Made by a program: the position numbers and the translations under genes. Shown here in pieces: positions 9,448-18,739 of a stretch of DNA of 64,000 nt. Numbering within the stretch: the first letter of the stretch is position 1; every line of letters starts with the position of its first letter. The notes below the pieces were generated by a model. The model worked only from the letters and a program-made list of their open reading frames with translations. It was not told the DNA's origin and did no database searches. Source of the stretch: Lentibacter algarum (GTDB taxonomy: Bacteria; Pseudomonadota; Alphaproteobacteria; Rhodobacterales; Rhodobacteraceae); contig NZ_JAHKQI010000005.1 in the NCBI RefSeq assembly GCF_018860975.1, positions 744,001-808,000 on the forward strand. Direction: 5' to 3'.

Positions 9448-10064
9448 GTGCGCTCTCCTTGCTTGATTATGCCTCGGTCTTTATCTTTGCGCTTACAGGT
9501 GCGCTTGCAGCCTCTCGGGCTCAACTCGACATCATCGGCTTTGCCTTCTTGGCATCGCTAACAGCCGTCGGTGGCGGCACCCTGCGTGATCTCATGCTTG
9601 ATCGTGATCCGGTTTTCTGGGTCGCCAATCCCGAGCATATCGGCATCGCCTGCCTCGCTGCCATACTGATTTTTTTCACCGCACACCGCTTTGAAAGCCG
9701 TGCGCGATTGCTCCTCTGGCTCGATGCTATGGCGCTCGGTGTGGCTGTTGCGGCAGGTGTTGGCGTGGCGCTTGAGCTCCGGTTTGGTTGGCCCGTTGTG
9801 CTTATGATGGGGGTGATGACAGGCACATTTGGCGGCCTCATGCGTGATGTTGTCGCCAATGAAGTCCCGATGGTGCTGCGTCAGGGCGAGCTTTACGTCT
9901 CTGCCGCGCTGGGCGGTGCAGCAATGGCGCTTGTCGTCGCCTACTTCAGTTCATCATCGCTGGTGATTTACGGCAGTAGCGTGCTCAGCACATTCGTCTT
10001 GCGGGCAGGGTCTATCACCTTCGGCTGGCGCTTGCCTGTCTACAAAGCTCGCCCGCCACGCTAA
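9444..10064 (+). CDS. TRIC-type (UPF0126) membrane channel
   Basis: A 206-residue inner-membrane protein of the prokaryotic TRIC/UPF0126 family of trimeric cation channels. It has the internal duplication typical of the family: [10 protein letters not shown] in the first half and GGLMRDVV in the second, each in a three-helix unit. Seven hydrophobic segments can be counted. Ion selectivity is unproven for most bacterial members. It is coupled to rnhA by ATGA and converges with the GlsB-like gene, overlapping its end by four bases. Confidence 0.85.
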   Translation: MSALSLLDYASVFIFALTGALAASRAQLDIIGFAFLASLTAVGGGTLRDLMLDRDPVFWVANPEHIGIACLAAILIFFTAHRFESRARLLLWLDAMALGVAVAAGVGVALELRFGWPVVLMMGVMTGTFGGLMRDVVANEVPMVLRQGELYVSAALGGAAMALVVAYFSSSSLVIYGSSVLSTFVLRAGSITFGWRLPVYKARPPR

Positions 10065-10294
10065 CGTTTGATGTAGGTCTGCCAAAGCCAGATCAACAGC
10101 ATCGCCCCAAGCACGGCACCGACAAGCCCCGAGAGCATGCCAAAGACCCTGACAAGCACACCAAGGATCAGCCCGCCTATAAGCGCGCCGCCAATGCCGA
10201 TCGCCATCGTGGTGACCAGATCGGCTTCGATGCGCATCAGTTTTGTCGCCAGAAAGCCCGCCGCTGCGCCGATGATGATAAGCCAGATAACCAT
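10061..10294 (-). CDS. GlsB/YeaQ/YmgE-family small membrane protein
   Basis: A 77-residue, almost entirely hydrophobic protein with three membrane segments and glycine-rich stretches (IGIGGALIGGLILGVL). This matches the GlsB/YeaQ/YmgE family, often labelled transglycosylase-associated although no enzyme activity is shown. It lies nine bases after fmt and is probably the last gene of the def–def'–fmt operon. Its 3' end overlaps that of the TRIC gene. Confidence 0.75.
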   Translation of the reverse strand: MVIWLIIIGAAAGFLATKLMRIEADLVTTMAIGIGGALIGGLILGVLVRVFGMLSGLVGAVLGAMLLIWLWQTYIKR

Positions 10295-10303
10295 GATGCC
10301 TCC

Positions 10304-11212
10304 TTAACAGAATTTAGTGCCAAGCGGTAGGGGTGTGCCCCTCATAAAGTCTTCGGCATCCTGAGCGCGACTGCCAGCATTTTGCAGCCTGAGCAGTTGC
10401 ACAGCACCCTTGCCGCAAGAAACATACGGCAGCGTATTGATGACTTCACCTGCTTCGCCGCTACCCTCGGCAAGCCGTGAGGCCAGCAGTTTTACCCGCA
10501 CGCCGTCAAGCTCAGTCCACGCGCCGGGGAAGGGTGAGAGCCCGCGAATCTGCCGGTCAACAACCTCTGCTGTCTGGCTCCAGTCAACCCGCGCCTCGGC
10601 TTTGTCGATCTTGGCTGCATAGGTAACACCCTCTTCAGCTTGCACCTCTGCTGTTAAATTATCTATCTTTGACAGCGCTTTAACGATTGCTCCGGCGCCA
10701 AGTGCCGCGAGCCTGTCATGCAACTCGGCGGTCGTCTCTTTCGAGCCAATCGCGACAGCTTCCCGTAAGAGCACCGGCCCGGTATCAAGCCCTGCTTCCA
10801 TCTGCATGATGCACACACCCGTCTCTGCATCACCAGCCATGATGGCGCGGTGAATGGGCGCCGCACCGCGCCAGCGCGGCAGCAAAGAGGCGTGGATGTT
10901 CAAGCAGCCATACGTAGGCGTATCCAATACCGCCTGTGGCAAAATCAACCCGTAAGCGACCACAACCGCGACCTCGGCCTCAAAGCTGGCGAACTCTGCC
11001 AAAGCCTCATCCGAGCGCAAAGACACCGGATGCCGCACCTCAAATCCAAGCTCAAGCGCGCGCGCATGCACCGGTGTAGGCCGCTCTTTCTTGCCGCGGC
11101 CTGCAGGGCGGGGGGGTTGGCAATAGACAGCCGCGATTTCGTGCCCCGCCGCGACCAATGCCTCAAGCACCGGAACCGAAAACTCGGGAGACCCCATGAA
11201 CACAACACGCAT
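10304..11212 (-). CDS. fmt: methionyl-tRNA formyltransferase
   Basis: Formylates initiator Met-tRNA using 10-formyltetrahydrofolate. The 302-residue protein starts [19 protein letters not shown] and has the catalytic region [20 protein letters not shown] near residues 105–124, followed by [17 protein letters not shown]. The second half is the smaller C-terminal tRNA-binding domain. Its ATG shares a base with the stop of the deformylase-like gene (TGATG). Being in one operon with deformylase matches the linked steps of adding and removing the formyl group. Confidence 0.96.
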   Translation of the reverse strand: MRVVFMGSPEFSVPVLEALVAAGHEIAAVYCQPPRPAGRGKKERPTPVHARALELGFEVRHPVSLRSDEALAEFASFEAEVAVVVAYGLILPQAVLDTPTYGCLNIHASLLPRWRGAAPIHRAIMAGDAETGVCIMQMEAGLDTGPVLLREAVAIGSKETTAELHDRLAALGAGAIVKALSKIDNLTAEVQAEEGVTYAAKIDKAEARVDWSQTAEVVDRQIRGLSPFPGAWTELDGVRVKLLASRLAEGSGEAGEVINTLPYVSCGKGAVQLLRLQNAGSRAQDAEDFMRGTPLPLGTKFC

Positions 11213-11703
11213 CAGGCCTTCCTCGCCTTGCGCAGTAGCATGTCGCGTTTCACTTTGCTGAGCCTGTCAAAATACATTTTTCCGTTCAGATGATCTATCT
11301 GGTGCTGCACAGAAGTTGCCCAAAGTCCGACAAACTCGCGCTGTTCTTCGGCGCCCTCGGCGTTGATAAACCGCACGCTCACCCCGCGTGGCCGCTTCAC
11401 CTTCGCTGAAACGCCGGGCAAGTTAGGGCTCGCTTCCTCATGTTCACGCAATATGGCGCTCGCATCGACGATCTCGGGGTTGGCCATTAGCACCGCTTCG
11501 CCGCGGCCCTCGGAGGCGTCAACAACCGCCAGCCGCAGCATCACACCGATCTGCACAGCCGCAAGCCCGACACCGGGCATGGCCTCCATTGTGTCAACCA
11601 TATCAGCCCAGATCTCGCGCACTTCATCGGTGATCTCGGAAACAGTTTCGGCCTTGCTGCGCAGGCGCTTGTCTGGCCAAGGAATGCAAGTTCTCGCGGT
11701 CAT
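11212..11703 (-). CDS. degenerate peptide deformylase paralogue, probably inactive
   Basis: A 163-residue deformylase-fold protein encoded between def and fmt. Motif 1 is kept (GVGLAAVQ, residues 44–51), but motif 2 reads EEASPNLPG instead of EEGCLSIP, replacing the metal-ligand Cys with Ser92. Motif 3 reads HQIDH (134–138) instead of HELDH, replacing the catalytic Glu with Gln. Both histidines remain. Loss of the Cys ligand and the general-base Glu should abolish normal deformylase activity, so a structural or regulatory role is more likely. The frame is intact, with ATGA overlap to def upstream and TGATG to fmt downstream, so it is maintained and not a decaying pseudogene. Confidence 0.9.
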   Translation of the reverse strand: MTARTCIPWPDKRLRSKAETVSEITDEVREIWADMVDTMEAMPGVGLAAVQIGVMLRLAVVDASEGRGEAVLMANPEIVDASAILREHEEASPNLPGVSAKVKRPRGVSVRFINAEGAEEQREFVGLWATSVQHQIDHLNGKMYFDRLSKVKRDMLLRKARKA

Positions 11704-12218
11704 GCCCGCGCTTGCTCACGCTTGAGTTTTTGCATCTTGCGGGTGATCATCTGCCGCTTCATCGCGCCGATATGATCAATGAACAGCTTGCCGTTGAGGT
11801 GATCAAGCTCGTGCTGAAAACACGTCGCCCACAGCCCGTCAAACGTGTCGGTCTGCTCGCGGCCGTCACGGTCAAGCCAGCGCACATCAACAACCTTGGG
11901 GCGCTTCACCTCGGCGTAATGCTCGGGGATCGACAGGCAGCCTTCCTCGTAGACATTCATCTCTTCCGACGCGGCGACAATCTCGGGGTTAAACATCACC
12001 ATCGGTCGCGCCTCTTCGCCTTCTTCCTTAATGCAATCAAGCACAAACAGGCGCACAAGCTGGCCGACTTGCGGCGCAGCAAGGCCAACGCCGGGCGCGT
12101 CATACATGGTTTCTAACATGTCATCAGCCAGCACGCGCAAACTGTCTGACAAGTCGTCAACAGGGGCGCATAGCTTTTTGAGCCGCGGGTCGGGGTGCAG
12201 AAGAATAGGCATTTTCAT
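11700..12218 (-). CDS. def: peptide deformylase
   Basis: Removes the formyl group from nascent proteins. All three family motifs are intact: GVGLAAPQ (residues 43–50), EEGCLSIP with ligand Cys94, and QHELDHLNG with His136, Glu137 and His140. Length is 172 residues. I start at ATG 12218 (MKMPILLHPD), which has GGAG six bases upstream; an ATG three codons earlier abuts no binding site. It heads the def–def'–fmt–glsB operon and is divergent from the lyase gene at 12317. Confidence 0.95.
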   Translation of the reverse strand: MKMPILLHPDPRLKKLCAPVDDLSDSLRVLADDMLETMYDAPGVGLAAPQVGQLVRLFVLDCIKEEGEEARPMVMFNPEIVAASEEMNVYEEGCLSIPEHYAEVKRPKVVDVRWLDRDGREQTDTFDGLWATCFQHELDHLNGKLFIDHIGAMKRQMITRKMQKLKREQARA

Positions 12219-12236
12219 AGGCTCCATTTAGGGCAG

Positions 12237-12254
12237 GTTGCAGCGCGGTGCAAC
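12237..12254. promoter_or_regulatory. inverted repeat in the def/malY divergent promoter
   Basis: GTTGCA (12237–12242) and TGCAAC (12249–12254) form a 6-bp inverted repeat with a 6-bp spacer, 18 bp upstream of def on the minus strand. It could be an operator or a leader hairpin. No regulator can be assigned. Confidence 0.3.
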
Positions 12255-12316
12255 ATGGCCTTGCGCCTCGCGTGTAATCCGGTAGCGTCTTGCTCAAATC
12301 AACGAGGGGCATAGCC

Positions 12317-13498
12317 ATGACAGACTCAGTGAATTTTGACGAGATCATTGACCGCAAAGGAACGCATTCCGCCAAATGGGACGCAATGGAGCCGCTCTAC
12401 GGTGTGCCTGCGGATGGCGGCATCGCGATGTGGGTCGCCGATATGGATTTCCGCCCGCCCACCTGTGTGCAAAACAAGCTGCAAGAAATGCTCGATCACG
12501 GAGTCTACGGTTACTACGCCGGCGACGCGAGCTACCGCGCCGCGATCTGCTGGTGGATGAAAACCCGCCACAACTGGGAGGTTGATCCCGCCGCAATCTT
12601 CACCACGCATGGCTTGGTCAATGGCACCGCGATGTGCGTTGATACATGGACAGAGCCGGGTGATGGCGTCGTGCTGTTCACACCCGTTTACCACTCTTTC
12701 GCAAAGGTGATCAAAGCCAACAACCGTCGCGTTGTCGAATGCCCGATGGTGGTGAACAACGGTCGCTACGAGTTGGATTTTGACAGTTACGATGACATCC
12801 TCGATGGCAGCGAGAAGCTCTTGGTGTTTTGCTCACCACACAACCCCGGTGGCCGCGTCTGGAGCCGTGACGAGCTTGAGCAAGTCGCTGACTTTGCTCG
12901 CAAACATGACCTCATCTTGGTGTCAGACGAGATTCACCATGATATCGTGATGCCCGACCAGACGCACACCGCGTTTGCCCTGTTGGACAACATCTCTGAT
13001 CGCTTGGTGATGATGACGGCGACAACCAAGACCTTCAACATCGCGGGTAGTCATTCTGGCAATGTGATCATCGCCGACGAAAAACTGCGCGGCGAGTTCG
13101 AGACGCGCATGGCTGCGCTTGGCCTGTCGGCAAACTCTTTCGGTCTCCACATGGCCGAGGCGGCATACTCGCCCGAAGGCGCAGCATGGGTTGACGAAAT
13201 GGTCGCTTACATGGACGGCAACAGAAAGCTGTTTGACGCAGGCATCAACAGCATACCCGGCCTCAAATCAATGAACCTTGAAAGCACCTACCTTGCGTGG
13301 GTTAGTTTTGAAGACACGGGCATGAGCCCCGAAGAATACACCCAGCGTGTCGAGAAAACCGCCAGGATCGCCGCCAATCACGGCCCGACGTTTGGCACAG
13401 GCGGCGAAAACTACATGCGCTTTAACCTCGCGACACCACGAGCGCTGGTTGAGGAAGCGGTCGAGCGAATGAAGCAAGCTTTTGGGGATTTGCAGTAA
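12317..13498 (+). CDS. PatB/MalY-type PLP-dependent cystathionine beta-lyase
   Basis: Fold-type I aminotransferase-family enzyme, 393 residues, that most likely cleaves C–S bonds of cystathionine or cysteine conjugates. Family features in order are WVADMDF near residue 36, YGYY, FCSPHNPGGRVWSRDEL in the middle, LVSDEIHHDIV, and TTKTFNIAG, where the Lys carries PLP. ATG 12317 has GAGG upstream and gives the expected MTDSVNFDEIIDRKGTHSAKW; an earlier in-frame start would add nine residues. It is monocistronic. Whether it acts in methionine synthesis or in thiol turnover cannot be told from the sequence. Confidence 0.88.
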   Translation: MTDSVNFDEIIDRKGTHSAKWDAMEPLYGVPADGGIAMWVADMDFRPPTCVQNKLQEMLDHGVYGYYAGDASYRAAICWWMKTRHNWEVDPAAIFTTHGLVNGTAMCVDTWTEPGDGVVLFTPVYHSFAKVIKANNRRVVECPMVVNNGRYELDFDSYDDILDGSEKLLVFCSPHNPGGRVWSRDELEQVADFARKHDLILVSDEIHHDIVMPDQTHTAFALLDNISDRLVMMTATTKTFNIAGSHSGNVIIADEKLRGEFETRMAALGLSANSFGLHMAEAAYSPEGAAWVDEMVAYMDGNRKLFDAGINSIPGLKSMNLESTYLAWVSFEDTGMSPEEYTQRVEKTARIAANHGPTFGTGGENYMRFNLATPRALVEEAVERMKQAFGDLQ

Positions 13499-13505
13499 GG
13501 CCTTC

Positions 13506-13853
13506 CTAAGAGCCTAGCAAAGCAACCGGAGCATCGGCAGCGCGCACGTAGTCAAGCGGTGCGCTGTCAACCGCAGCCGTGGCGCGCTTGAATTCATAAA
13601 GCATCTCGCCGGCCTGTGCGTCAGAGGCAATAATCAAACACTGCATCAAGTGCTTGGCGCCATCGTAAACATCAACCAAACCTCGCAAATGCGGCGCATC
13701 TTCCAGATCAAGCGCAAAGCCCTCGTTCCACATCCGGTTGATCGCATAGCTGTTGTCATCAACCAGCACCCGCAGGCGGCTTGAATTGCGCATCGCTTGT
13801 TTGCGTGCCGCCTTCAACGCAGCTTCGATTTCCGGTGAAAGATAGTCGTTCAT
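13506..13853 (-). CDS. conserved hypothetical protein (115 aa)
   Basis: I do not recognise a named family. The 115-residue product is soluble and mildly acidic, has no signal peptide or membrane segment, and starts MNDYLSPEIEAALKAARKQAMR. It has an alternating helix/strand pattern and a single Cys. The frame is converging with the lyase gene seven bases away. Codon use is like its neighbours, which supports a real gene. Confidence 0.6.
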   Translation of the reverse strand: MNDYLSPEIEAALKAARKQAMRNSSRLRVLVDDNSYAINRMWNEGFALDLEDAPHLRGLVDVYDGAKHLMQCLIIASDAQAGEMLYEFKRATAAVDSAPLDYVRAADAPVALLGS

Positions 13854-13908
13854 GGCAGTCTCCCCGTAGCAGATTTACAGCCTTGCACATCAGATATGAA
13901 CAACAAGT

Positions 13909-13948
13909 AACAATGCAGCAGATTGTTGCTCAACAGCATGATCTGTTG
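13909..13948. promoter_or_regulatory. two adjacent short palindromes upstream of the GST gene
   Basis: AACAAT and ATTGTT (13909–13914, 13922–13927) are followed at once by CAACAG and CTGTTG (13931–13936, 13943–13948). They lie in the 207-bp divergent gap between the 115-aa gene and the GST gene. Two dyads four bases apart suggest an operator pair, but this is by eye only. Confidence 0.3.
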
Positions 13949-14060
13949 CCTTCCAGTGACTCTCGTATGTGCATTTGTGCAGGGCTTCTGCGCGCTACTA
14001 GGCGTATTTTTCGGCAGCATCGTCGCTTAACCTGCACTCAACAGACAAAGGACAGCACCA

Positions 14061-15011
14061 ATGGGGCAGCTCGTAAACGGCGTGTGGCATGACACATGGT
14101 ATGACACCAAAGCAACAGGCGGCGCCTTCAAGCGCAGCACTGCCGGCTTTCGCAACTGGATAGGCGAGGGAGACTTCCCCGCAGCTTCGGGCCGCTATCA
14201 TCTCTATGTGTCCTACGCCTGCCCATGGGCGCACCGCACGCTCATCTTCCGCGCCCTCAAGGGGCTGACAGAGCACATCTCTGTCTCGGTTGTTCACCCC
14301 GACATGCTTTCTGAAGGCTGGACATTCGAGCGCGACGCGCACGGCGCAACCGGCGACACGCTCTATGGCCTCCCCTTCGCGCGCGACATTTACCTGAAAG
14401 CCGACCCGCAGGTCTCGGGCCGCGTCACCGTGCCGATACTGTGGGACAAAGAGCGCGAGACTATCGTGTCAAACGAGAGCAGCGAGATCATCCGCATGTT
14501 CAACGCGGCGTTCGACGGCATTACTGGCAACACGCTCGACTATTGGCCCGAAGCCGAACGCGACGCCATCGAAGCGGTCAACACCCGCATCTATGACACG
14601 CTCAACAACGGCGTCTACAAGTGCGGCTTTGCCACCAGCCAGCAAGCCTATGACGCCGCCATCACCCCGCTGTTTGACACGCTTGAGTGGCTGGAAGAGC
14701 GCCTCGCAAATAGCCGCTATCTGATGGGCGATCACCTAACCGAGGCCGACTGGCGGCTGTTCACAACCCTCATCCGCTTTGATCCGGTCTATCACCTGCA
14801 CTTCAAATGCAGCCGCAAGCGTCTTGTCGACTACCCGAACCTCTGGGCCTACACCCGCGAGCTTTACCAGCACGAAGGCGTGGCCGAGACAGTCAATATG
14901 CCCCACATCGTCAGGCACTATCACTACAGCCACGATACGATAAATCCAAATCGCATCATTCCGACGCCGCCCGTGCTTGACTATGAAGCGCCGCACAATC
15001 GCGGAAACTGA
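14061..15011 (+). CDS. glutathionyl-hydroquinone reductase (Xi-class GST)
   Basis: Glutathione transferase-fold enzyme of the YqjG/PcpF type, which reduces glutathionyl-hydroquinones. The 316-residue length and the box YACPWAHRTLI near residues 53–63, with catalytic Cys in CPWAHR, are typical. VPILWDKERETIVSNESSEIIRMF is the glutathione-binding turn, and a helical C-terminal domain follows with LMGDHLTEADWRLF. AAGGA precedes the ATG. It is transcribed alone; the natural substrate is unknown. Confidence 0.9.
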   Translation: MGQLVNGVWHDTWYDTKATGGAFKRSTAGFRNWIGEGDFPAASGRYHLYVSYACPWAHRTLIFRALKGLTEHISVSVVHPDMLSEGWTFERDAHGATGDTLYGLPFARDIYLKADPQVSGRVTVPILWDKERETIVSNESSEIIRMFNAAFDGITGNTLDYWPEAERDAIEAVNTRIYDTLNNGVYKCGFATSQQAYDAAITPLFDTLEWLEERLANSRYLMGDHLTEADWRLFTTLIRFDPVYHLHFKCSRKRLVDYPNLWAYTRELYQHEGVAETVNMPHIVRHYHYSHDTINPNRIIPTPPVLDYEAPHNRGN

Positions 15012-15029
15012 CGCGACATATAGCAATAT

Positions 15030-15041
15030 CTTGTGGATAAC
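15030..15041 (+). promoter_or_regulatory. DnaA-box sequence upstream of smc
   Basis: CTTGTGGATAAC contains TGTGGATAA, an exact match to the bacterial DnaA-box consensus read on this strand. It sits 96 bp upstream of the smc start in the 125-bp gap after the GST gene. One box is not an origin; it could place smc under DnaA control or be chance. Confidence 0.4.
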
Positions 15042-15136
15042 TCGGCGGATATCCCCATATAGGGCGTCACGCGCGTTGACTCGCAAGCAAGCTACAAGCC
15101 AAACTGGTTCAAATCCGGAATCAGGCTTAATCACGC

Positions 15137-18100
15137 GTGCAGTTTCACAAACTCAGACTACAGGGCTTCAAAAGCTTCGTTGATCCGACCGACCTGATCA
15201 TTCAGGACGGCCTGACAGGCGTTGTCGGCCCTAATGGCTGCGGCAAGTCAAACCTGCTAGAAGCCCTGCGCTGGGTCATGGGTGAAAACCGCCCGACAGC
15301 GATGCGCGGCGGCGGTATGGAAGATGTGATCTTTGCTGGCGCGGCAACACGCCCGGCGCGCAACTTTGCGGAAGTCAGCCTGCACATCGACAACCACGAC
15401 CGCCTCGCGCCTGCGGGCTTCAATGACTTCGACAATCTCGAAGTCGTGCGCCGCATCACCCGCGATGTCGGCTCGGCCTACAAAGCCAACGGCAAAGATA
15501 CCCGCGCGCGCGACGTGCAGATGCTCTTCGCCGACGCCTCCACAGGGGCGCATTCGCCCGCGCTGGTGCGTCAGGGGCAGATCGCCGAGCTGATCAACGC
15601 CAAGCCCAAAAACCGCCGCCGCATCCTTGAAGAGGCCGCAGGTATTTCCGGCCTCTATCAGCGTCGCCACGAGGCAGAATTGAAACTGAAAGGTGCCGAA
15701 ACAAACCTTGCCCGCGTCGATGACGTGATCGAGCAACTCGCGGCACAGCTTTCCCAGCTCGCCCGCCAAGCCCGGCAAGCCGCGCGCTACCGTGAAATCG
15801 GCGAAGAATTGCGCCGCTCCGAGGGCCTGCTGCTCTACCGCCGTTGGAAGGAAGCCGACGAGGCCCTGGTCGGGGAGCAAGCGACCCTCAAAGAGCGCAC
15901 TGTTCTTGCCAGCCAAGCCGAAACAGCGGCACGCGAAAGCACCAAAGCCCGCCAAGCCAGCGAAGACGCGCTGCCAGCCCTGCGCGAAGAAGAAGCCATC
16001 GCCGCCGCCGTGCTTCAGCGGCTGACAGTGCAGCGCGACACGCTCGAAGACCAAGAGCGCAGCGCCTTGCAAGTCATCGAAACCCTGCAAAATCGCATCA
16101 CGCAGCTCGCCGCCGATATGGAGCGCGAAGAGGCCCTCAACCGCGACGCTGGCGAAACCATCGAGCGGCTTGAATGGGAGGCTGAAGAGCTCAAAAAAGC
16201 CAGCGAAGGCCACGGCGACAAGCTGACAAGTGCTGCCGAGACAAGCCATGAAGCGGCTGAAATCCTGCAAGACCGCGAGAGCGCGCTCTCTGAGCTCACA
16301 GAAGATGTCGCGCGTCTGTCTGCGCGTCACCAGTCAGCCCAACGCCTCGTGGAAGACAGCCGCAAAACTGAAGCCCGATCAGGCGAGGAAGCCGGAAAAG
16401 CACGCAGCGCCGCCGAAGTGTCAAGCGCCGCCCTCGCCAAAGCCGCCACCGACTTTGAAGCCGCAGAGCGCTCTGAAGCCGCCGCCAACGCAGCCTCCGC
16501 CCAAGCCGAAGAGGCGCTCATTGCCGCAGAAGCCGCCCGCGCTGCCACCCAAAGCCGCGAAGCGGTTGCGCGTGCAGAACTGAGTGAAGCCGAAGGCGAG
16601 GTCAACGCTTTGTCGGCCGAAGCGACAGCCCTCGCGCGCCTTGTCGAGCGTGACACAGCCGAAGGCGGCCAGATCATCGACAAAGTGCAAGTCGAGCCCG
16701 GTTTCGAAAAAGCCCTCGGCGCGGCGCTGGCCGACGATCTGCGCGCACCGGAAGTCGGCGAAGACGGGCCGTCAGGCTGGGCCAGTTTGCCCGCCTATTC
16801 TGAAGCTCATCCGCTGCCTTCAGGCATCAAACCACTCTCCGAGCACGTCAATGTTCCTGCCGTTCTTGCACGTCGTATGGCCCAGATCGGTCTGGTTGAC
16901 GCCGACGAAGCCCCCGCGCTGCAACCCAAGCTCAAGCCCGGCCAACGTCTTGTCAGTGTTGAGGGCGATCTTTGGCGCTGGGACGGGCTGCGCGCATGGG
17001 CCGAAGACGCGCCAAGCGCCGCCGCGCTGCGCCTTGAGCAAATCAACCGCCTTGAAGCGCTTAAGCAGCAGATGGAAGCTGCCAACGCCCGCGCAGAAGG
17101 CGCCCGCCGCGCTCACCAAGTGCTCACCGAGCAGCTCACCCGCGAGGCCGAAGCCGACAAAGCCGCCCGCGAAGCCCGCCGCGCCGCCGACACCGCCGTC
17201 GCCGAAGCCGCCCGCGCCCTGAGCCGCGCCGAAGCCGACCGCACACTGGCCGAAAGCCGCCTTGATAGCCTGCGCCTTGCCGTCAGCCGCCACGAAGAAG
17301 AGGCAATGACAGCGCGCAAATCGCTGCAAGAAGCCGAGAAGGGCCTCGCTGGCCTGGGCAACCTTGATGAGGCCCGCGCGCAGGTTGAAGACATCAAGGT
17401 AACAGTCGAAGCCGCGCGGATGATGATGATGTCCAAGCGCTCGGCCCACGACGAGCTGCGCCGCGAAGGCGAGGCCCGCACCCGCCGCGCGCAGGAAGTC
17501 ACCAAAGAGCTTTCCGGCTGGCGCCACCGGCTTGAAACCGCGGGCAAGCGCATTTCTGAGCTGGCCGAACGCAAAGACGCTTCAGAAGTCGAACTCAAAG
17601 AAGCCACTGCCGCTCCCGAAGAGATCGCCGCCAAGCGCGAAGAACTCGGCCACGCGATATCCGATGCCGACAAGCGCCGCGCCAAAGCCGCCGATGCCCT
17701 TTCGGAAGCCGAAAGTGCAGAGCGCGCCGCCTCAAACCTTGAGCGCGACACCGAGCGCCTTGCCTCCGAGGCCCGCGAAGCCCGCGCCCGCGCCGAAGCC
17801 CGCGCCGATGCCGCGCGTGAGACAGTTGCCTACGCCGCCGAGCGCATCGCGGAAGAAACCGAAACATCGCCCGAAGAACTGCTCGCCAGTCTTGAGGCCG
17901 ATCCGGAGAAAATGCCCGCCTCCGACGCGATCGAGAACGACGTCAACCGCCTCAAACGCCAACGTGACGCTTTGGGCGCCGTCAACCTGCGCGCCGAGGA
18001 AGACGCCAAGGAAGTTTCTGAAGAGCACGACAGCCTCAAGAGCGAGAAGGAAGACCTCGAAGAAGCGATTCGCACCTTGCGCAACGGCATCAACAGCCTT

Positions 18101-18592
18101 AACCGCGAAGGCCGCGAACGCTTGCTGACCGCGTTTGAGCAAGTGAACAACAACTTCACACTGCTGTTCCGTCACCTCTTCGGCGGCGGCGACGCAAACC
18201 TCGTGCTGGTCGAAAGCGACGACCCGCTCGAAGCTGGCCTCGAAATCATGTGCCAACCACCCGGCAAAAAACTCGCAACACTCTCGCTGCTGTCGGGCGG
18301 CGAACAGACCCTCACAGCTATGGCGCTTATCTTCGCAGTCTTCCTCGCCAACCCCGCGCCGATCTGTGTGCTTGACGAAGTCGACGCCCCGCTTGATGAC
18401 GCCAACGTCACCCGCTTTTGTGACCTGCTCGACGAAATGTGCCGCCGCACCGACACGCGCTTCCTGATCATCACCCACCACGCCGTCACCATGAGCCGCA
18501 TGGACCGCCTGTTCGGTGTGACCATGCAAGAACAAGGCGTGTCACAGCTGGTCAGTGTCGACCTCAAGAAAGCCGAGGCGATGGTGGCCTAA
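15137..18592 (+). CDS. smc: chromosome segregation protein SMC
   Basis: ATPase of the condensin complex that organises and segregates the chromosome with ScpA and ScpB. The 1,151-residue protein has a Walker A box GPNGCGKS at residues 31–38, a long coiled coil to about 480, a globular hinge at about 500–620, a second coiled coil, then the signature LSGGEQ near 1052 and Walker B VCVLDEVDAP near 1077. The start is GTG at 15137 (MQFHKLRLQGFKSF). The coiled-coil half is extremely rich in Ala, Glu and Arg. No scpAB gene is adjacent. A DnaA box lies in its leader. Confidence 0.97.
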   Translation: MQFHKLRLQGFKSFVDPTDLIIQDGLTGVVGPNGCGKSNLLEALRWVMGENRPTAMRGGGMEDVIFAGAATRPARNFAEVSLHIDNHDRLAPAGFNDFDNLEVVRRITRDVGSAYKANGKDTRARDVQMLFADASTGAHSPALVRQGQIAELINAKPKNRRRILEEAAGISGLYQRRHEAELKLKGAETNLARVDDVIEQLAAQLSQLARQARQAARYREIGEELRRSEGLLLYRRWKEADEALVGEQATLKERTVLASQAETAARESTKARQASEDALPALREEEAIAAAVLQRLTVQRDTLEDQERSALQVIETLQNRITQLAADMEREEALNRDAGETIERLEWEAEELKKASEGHGDKLTSAAETSHEAAEILQDRESALSELTEDVARLSARHQSAQRLVEDSRKTEARSGEEAGKARSAAEVSSAALAKAATDFEAAERSEAAANAASAQAEEALIAAEAARAATQSREAVARAELSEAEGEVNALSAEATALARLVERDTAEGGQIIDKVQVEPGFEKALGAALADDLRAPEVGEDGPSGWASLPAYSEAHPLPSGIKPLSEHVNVPAVLARRMAQIGLVDADEAPALQPKLKPGQRLVSVEGDLWRWDGLRAWAEDAPSAAALRLEQINRLEALKQQMEAANARAEGARRAHQVLTEQLTREAEADKAAREARRAADTAVAEAARALSRAEADRTLAESRLDSLRLAVSRHEEEAMTARKSLQEAEKGLAGLGNLDEARAQVEDIKVTVEAARMMMMSKRSAHDELRREGEARTRRAQEVTKELSGWRHRLETAGKRISELAERKDASEVELKEATAAPEEIAAKREELGHAISDADKRRAKAADALSEAESAERAASNLERDTERLASEAREARARAEARADAARETVAYAAERIAEETETSPEELLASLEADPEKMPASDAIENDVNRLKRQRDALGAVNLRAEEDAKEVSEEHDSLKSEKEDLEEAIRTLRNGINSLNREGRERLLTAFEQVNNNFTLLFRHLFGGGDANLVLVESDDPLEAGLEIMCQPPGKKLATLSLLSGGEQTLTAMALIFAVFLANPAPICVLDEVDAPLDDANVTRFCDLLDEMCRRTDTRFLIITHHAVTMSRMDRLFGVTMQEQGVSQLVSVDLKKAEAMVA

Positions 18593-18739
18593 GGCTGCCC
18601 CTGAAACACCTGTTTCGCTGTTTCCACAGCCGGAACGATCCTCGGCAATACCCCAGTATTATCTCACATCTGCCCAGATTGCGCCTTCATTGACCGCCAT
18701 ACACAGCCTCAACAAGAAAAGAATTTGAGGTACTCGAGT

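Noticed and set aside
15105-15125. tRNA T-loop-like sequence GGTTCAAATCC
   Set aside because: No D-arm, anticodon stem or 7-bp acceptor stem can be formed with the surrounding sequence.
15257-16330. 357-codon open frame on the minus strand
   Set aside because: Antisense shadow of the Ala/Glu/Arg-rich smc coiled coil.
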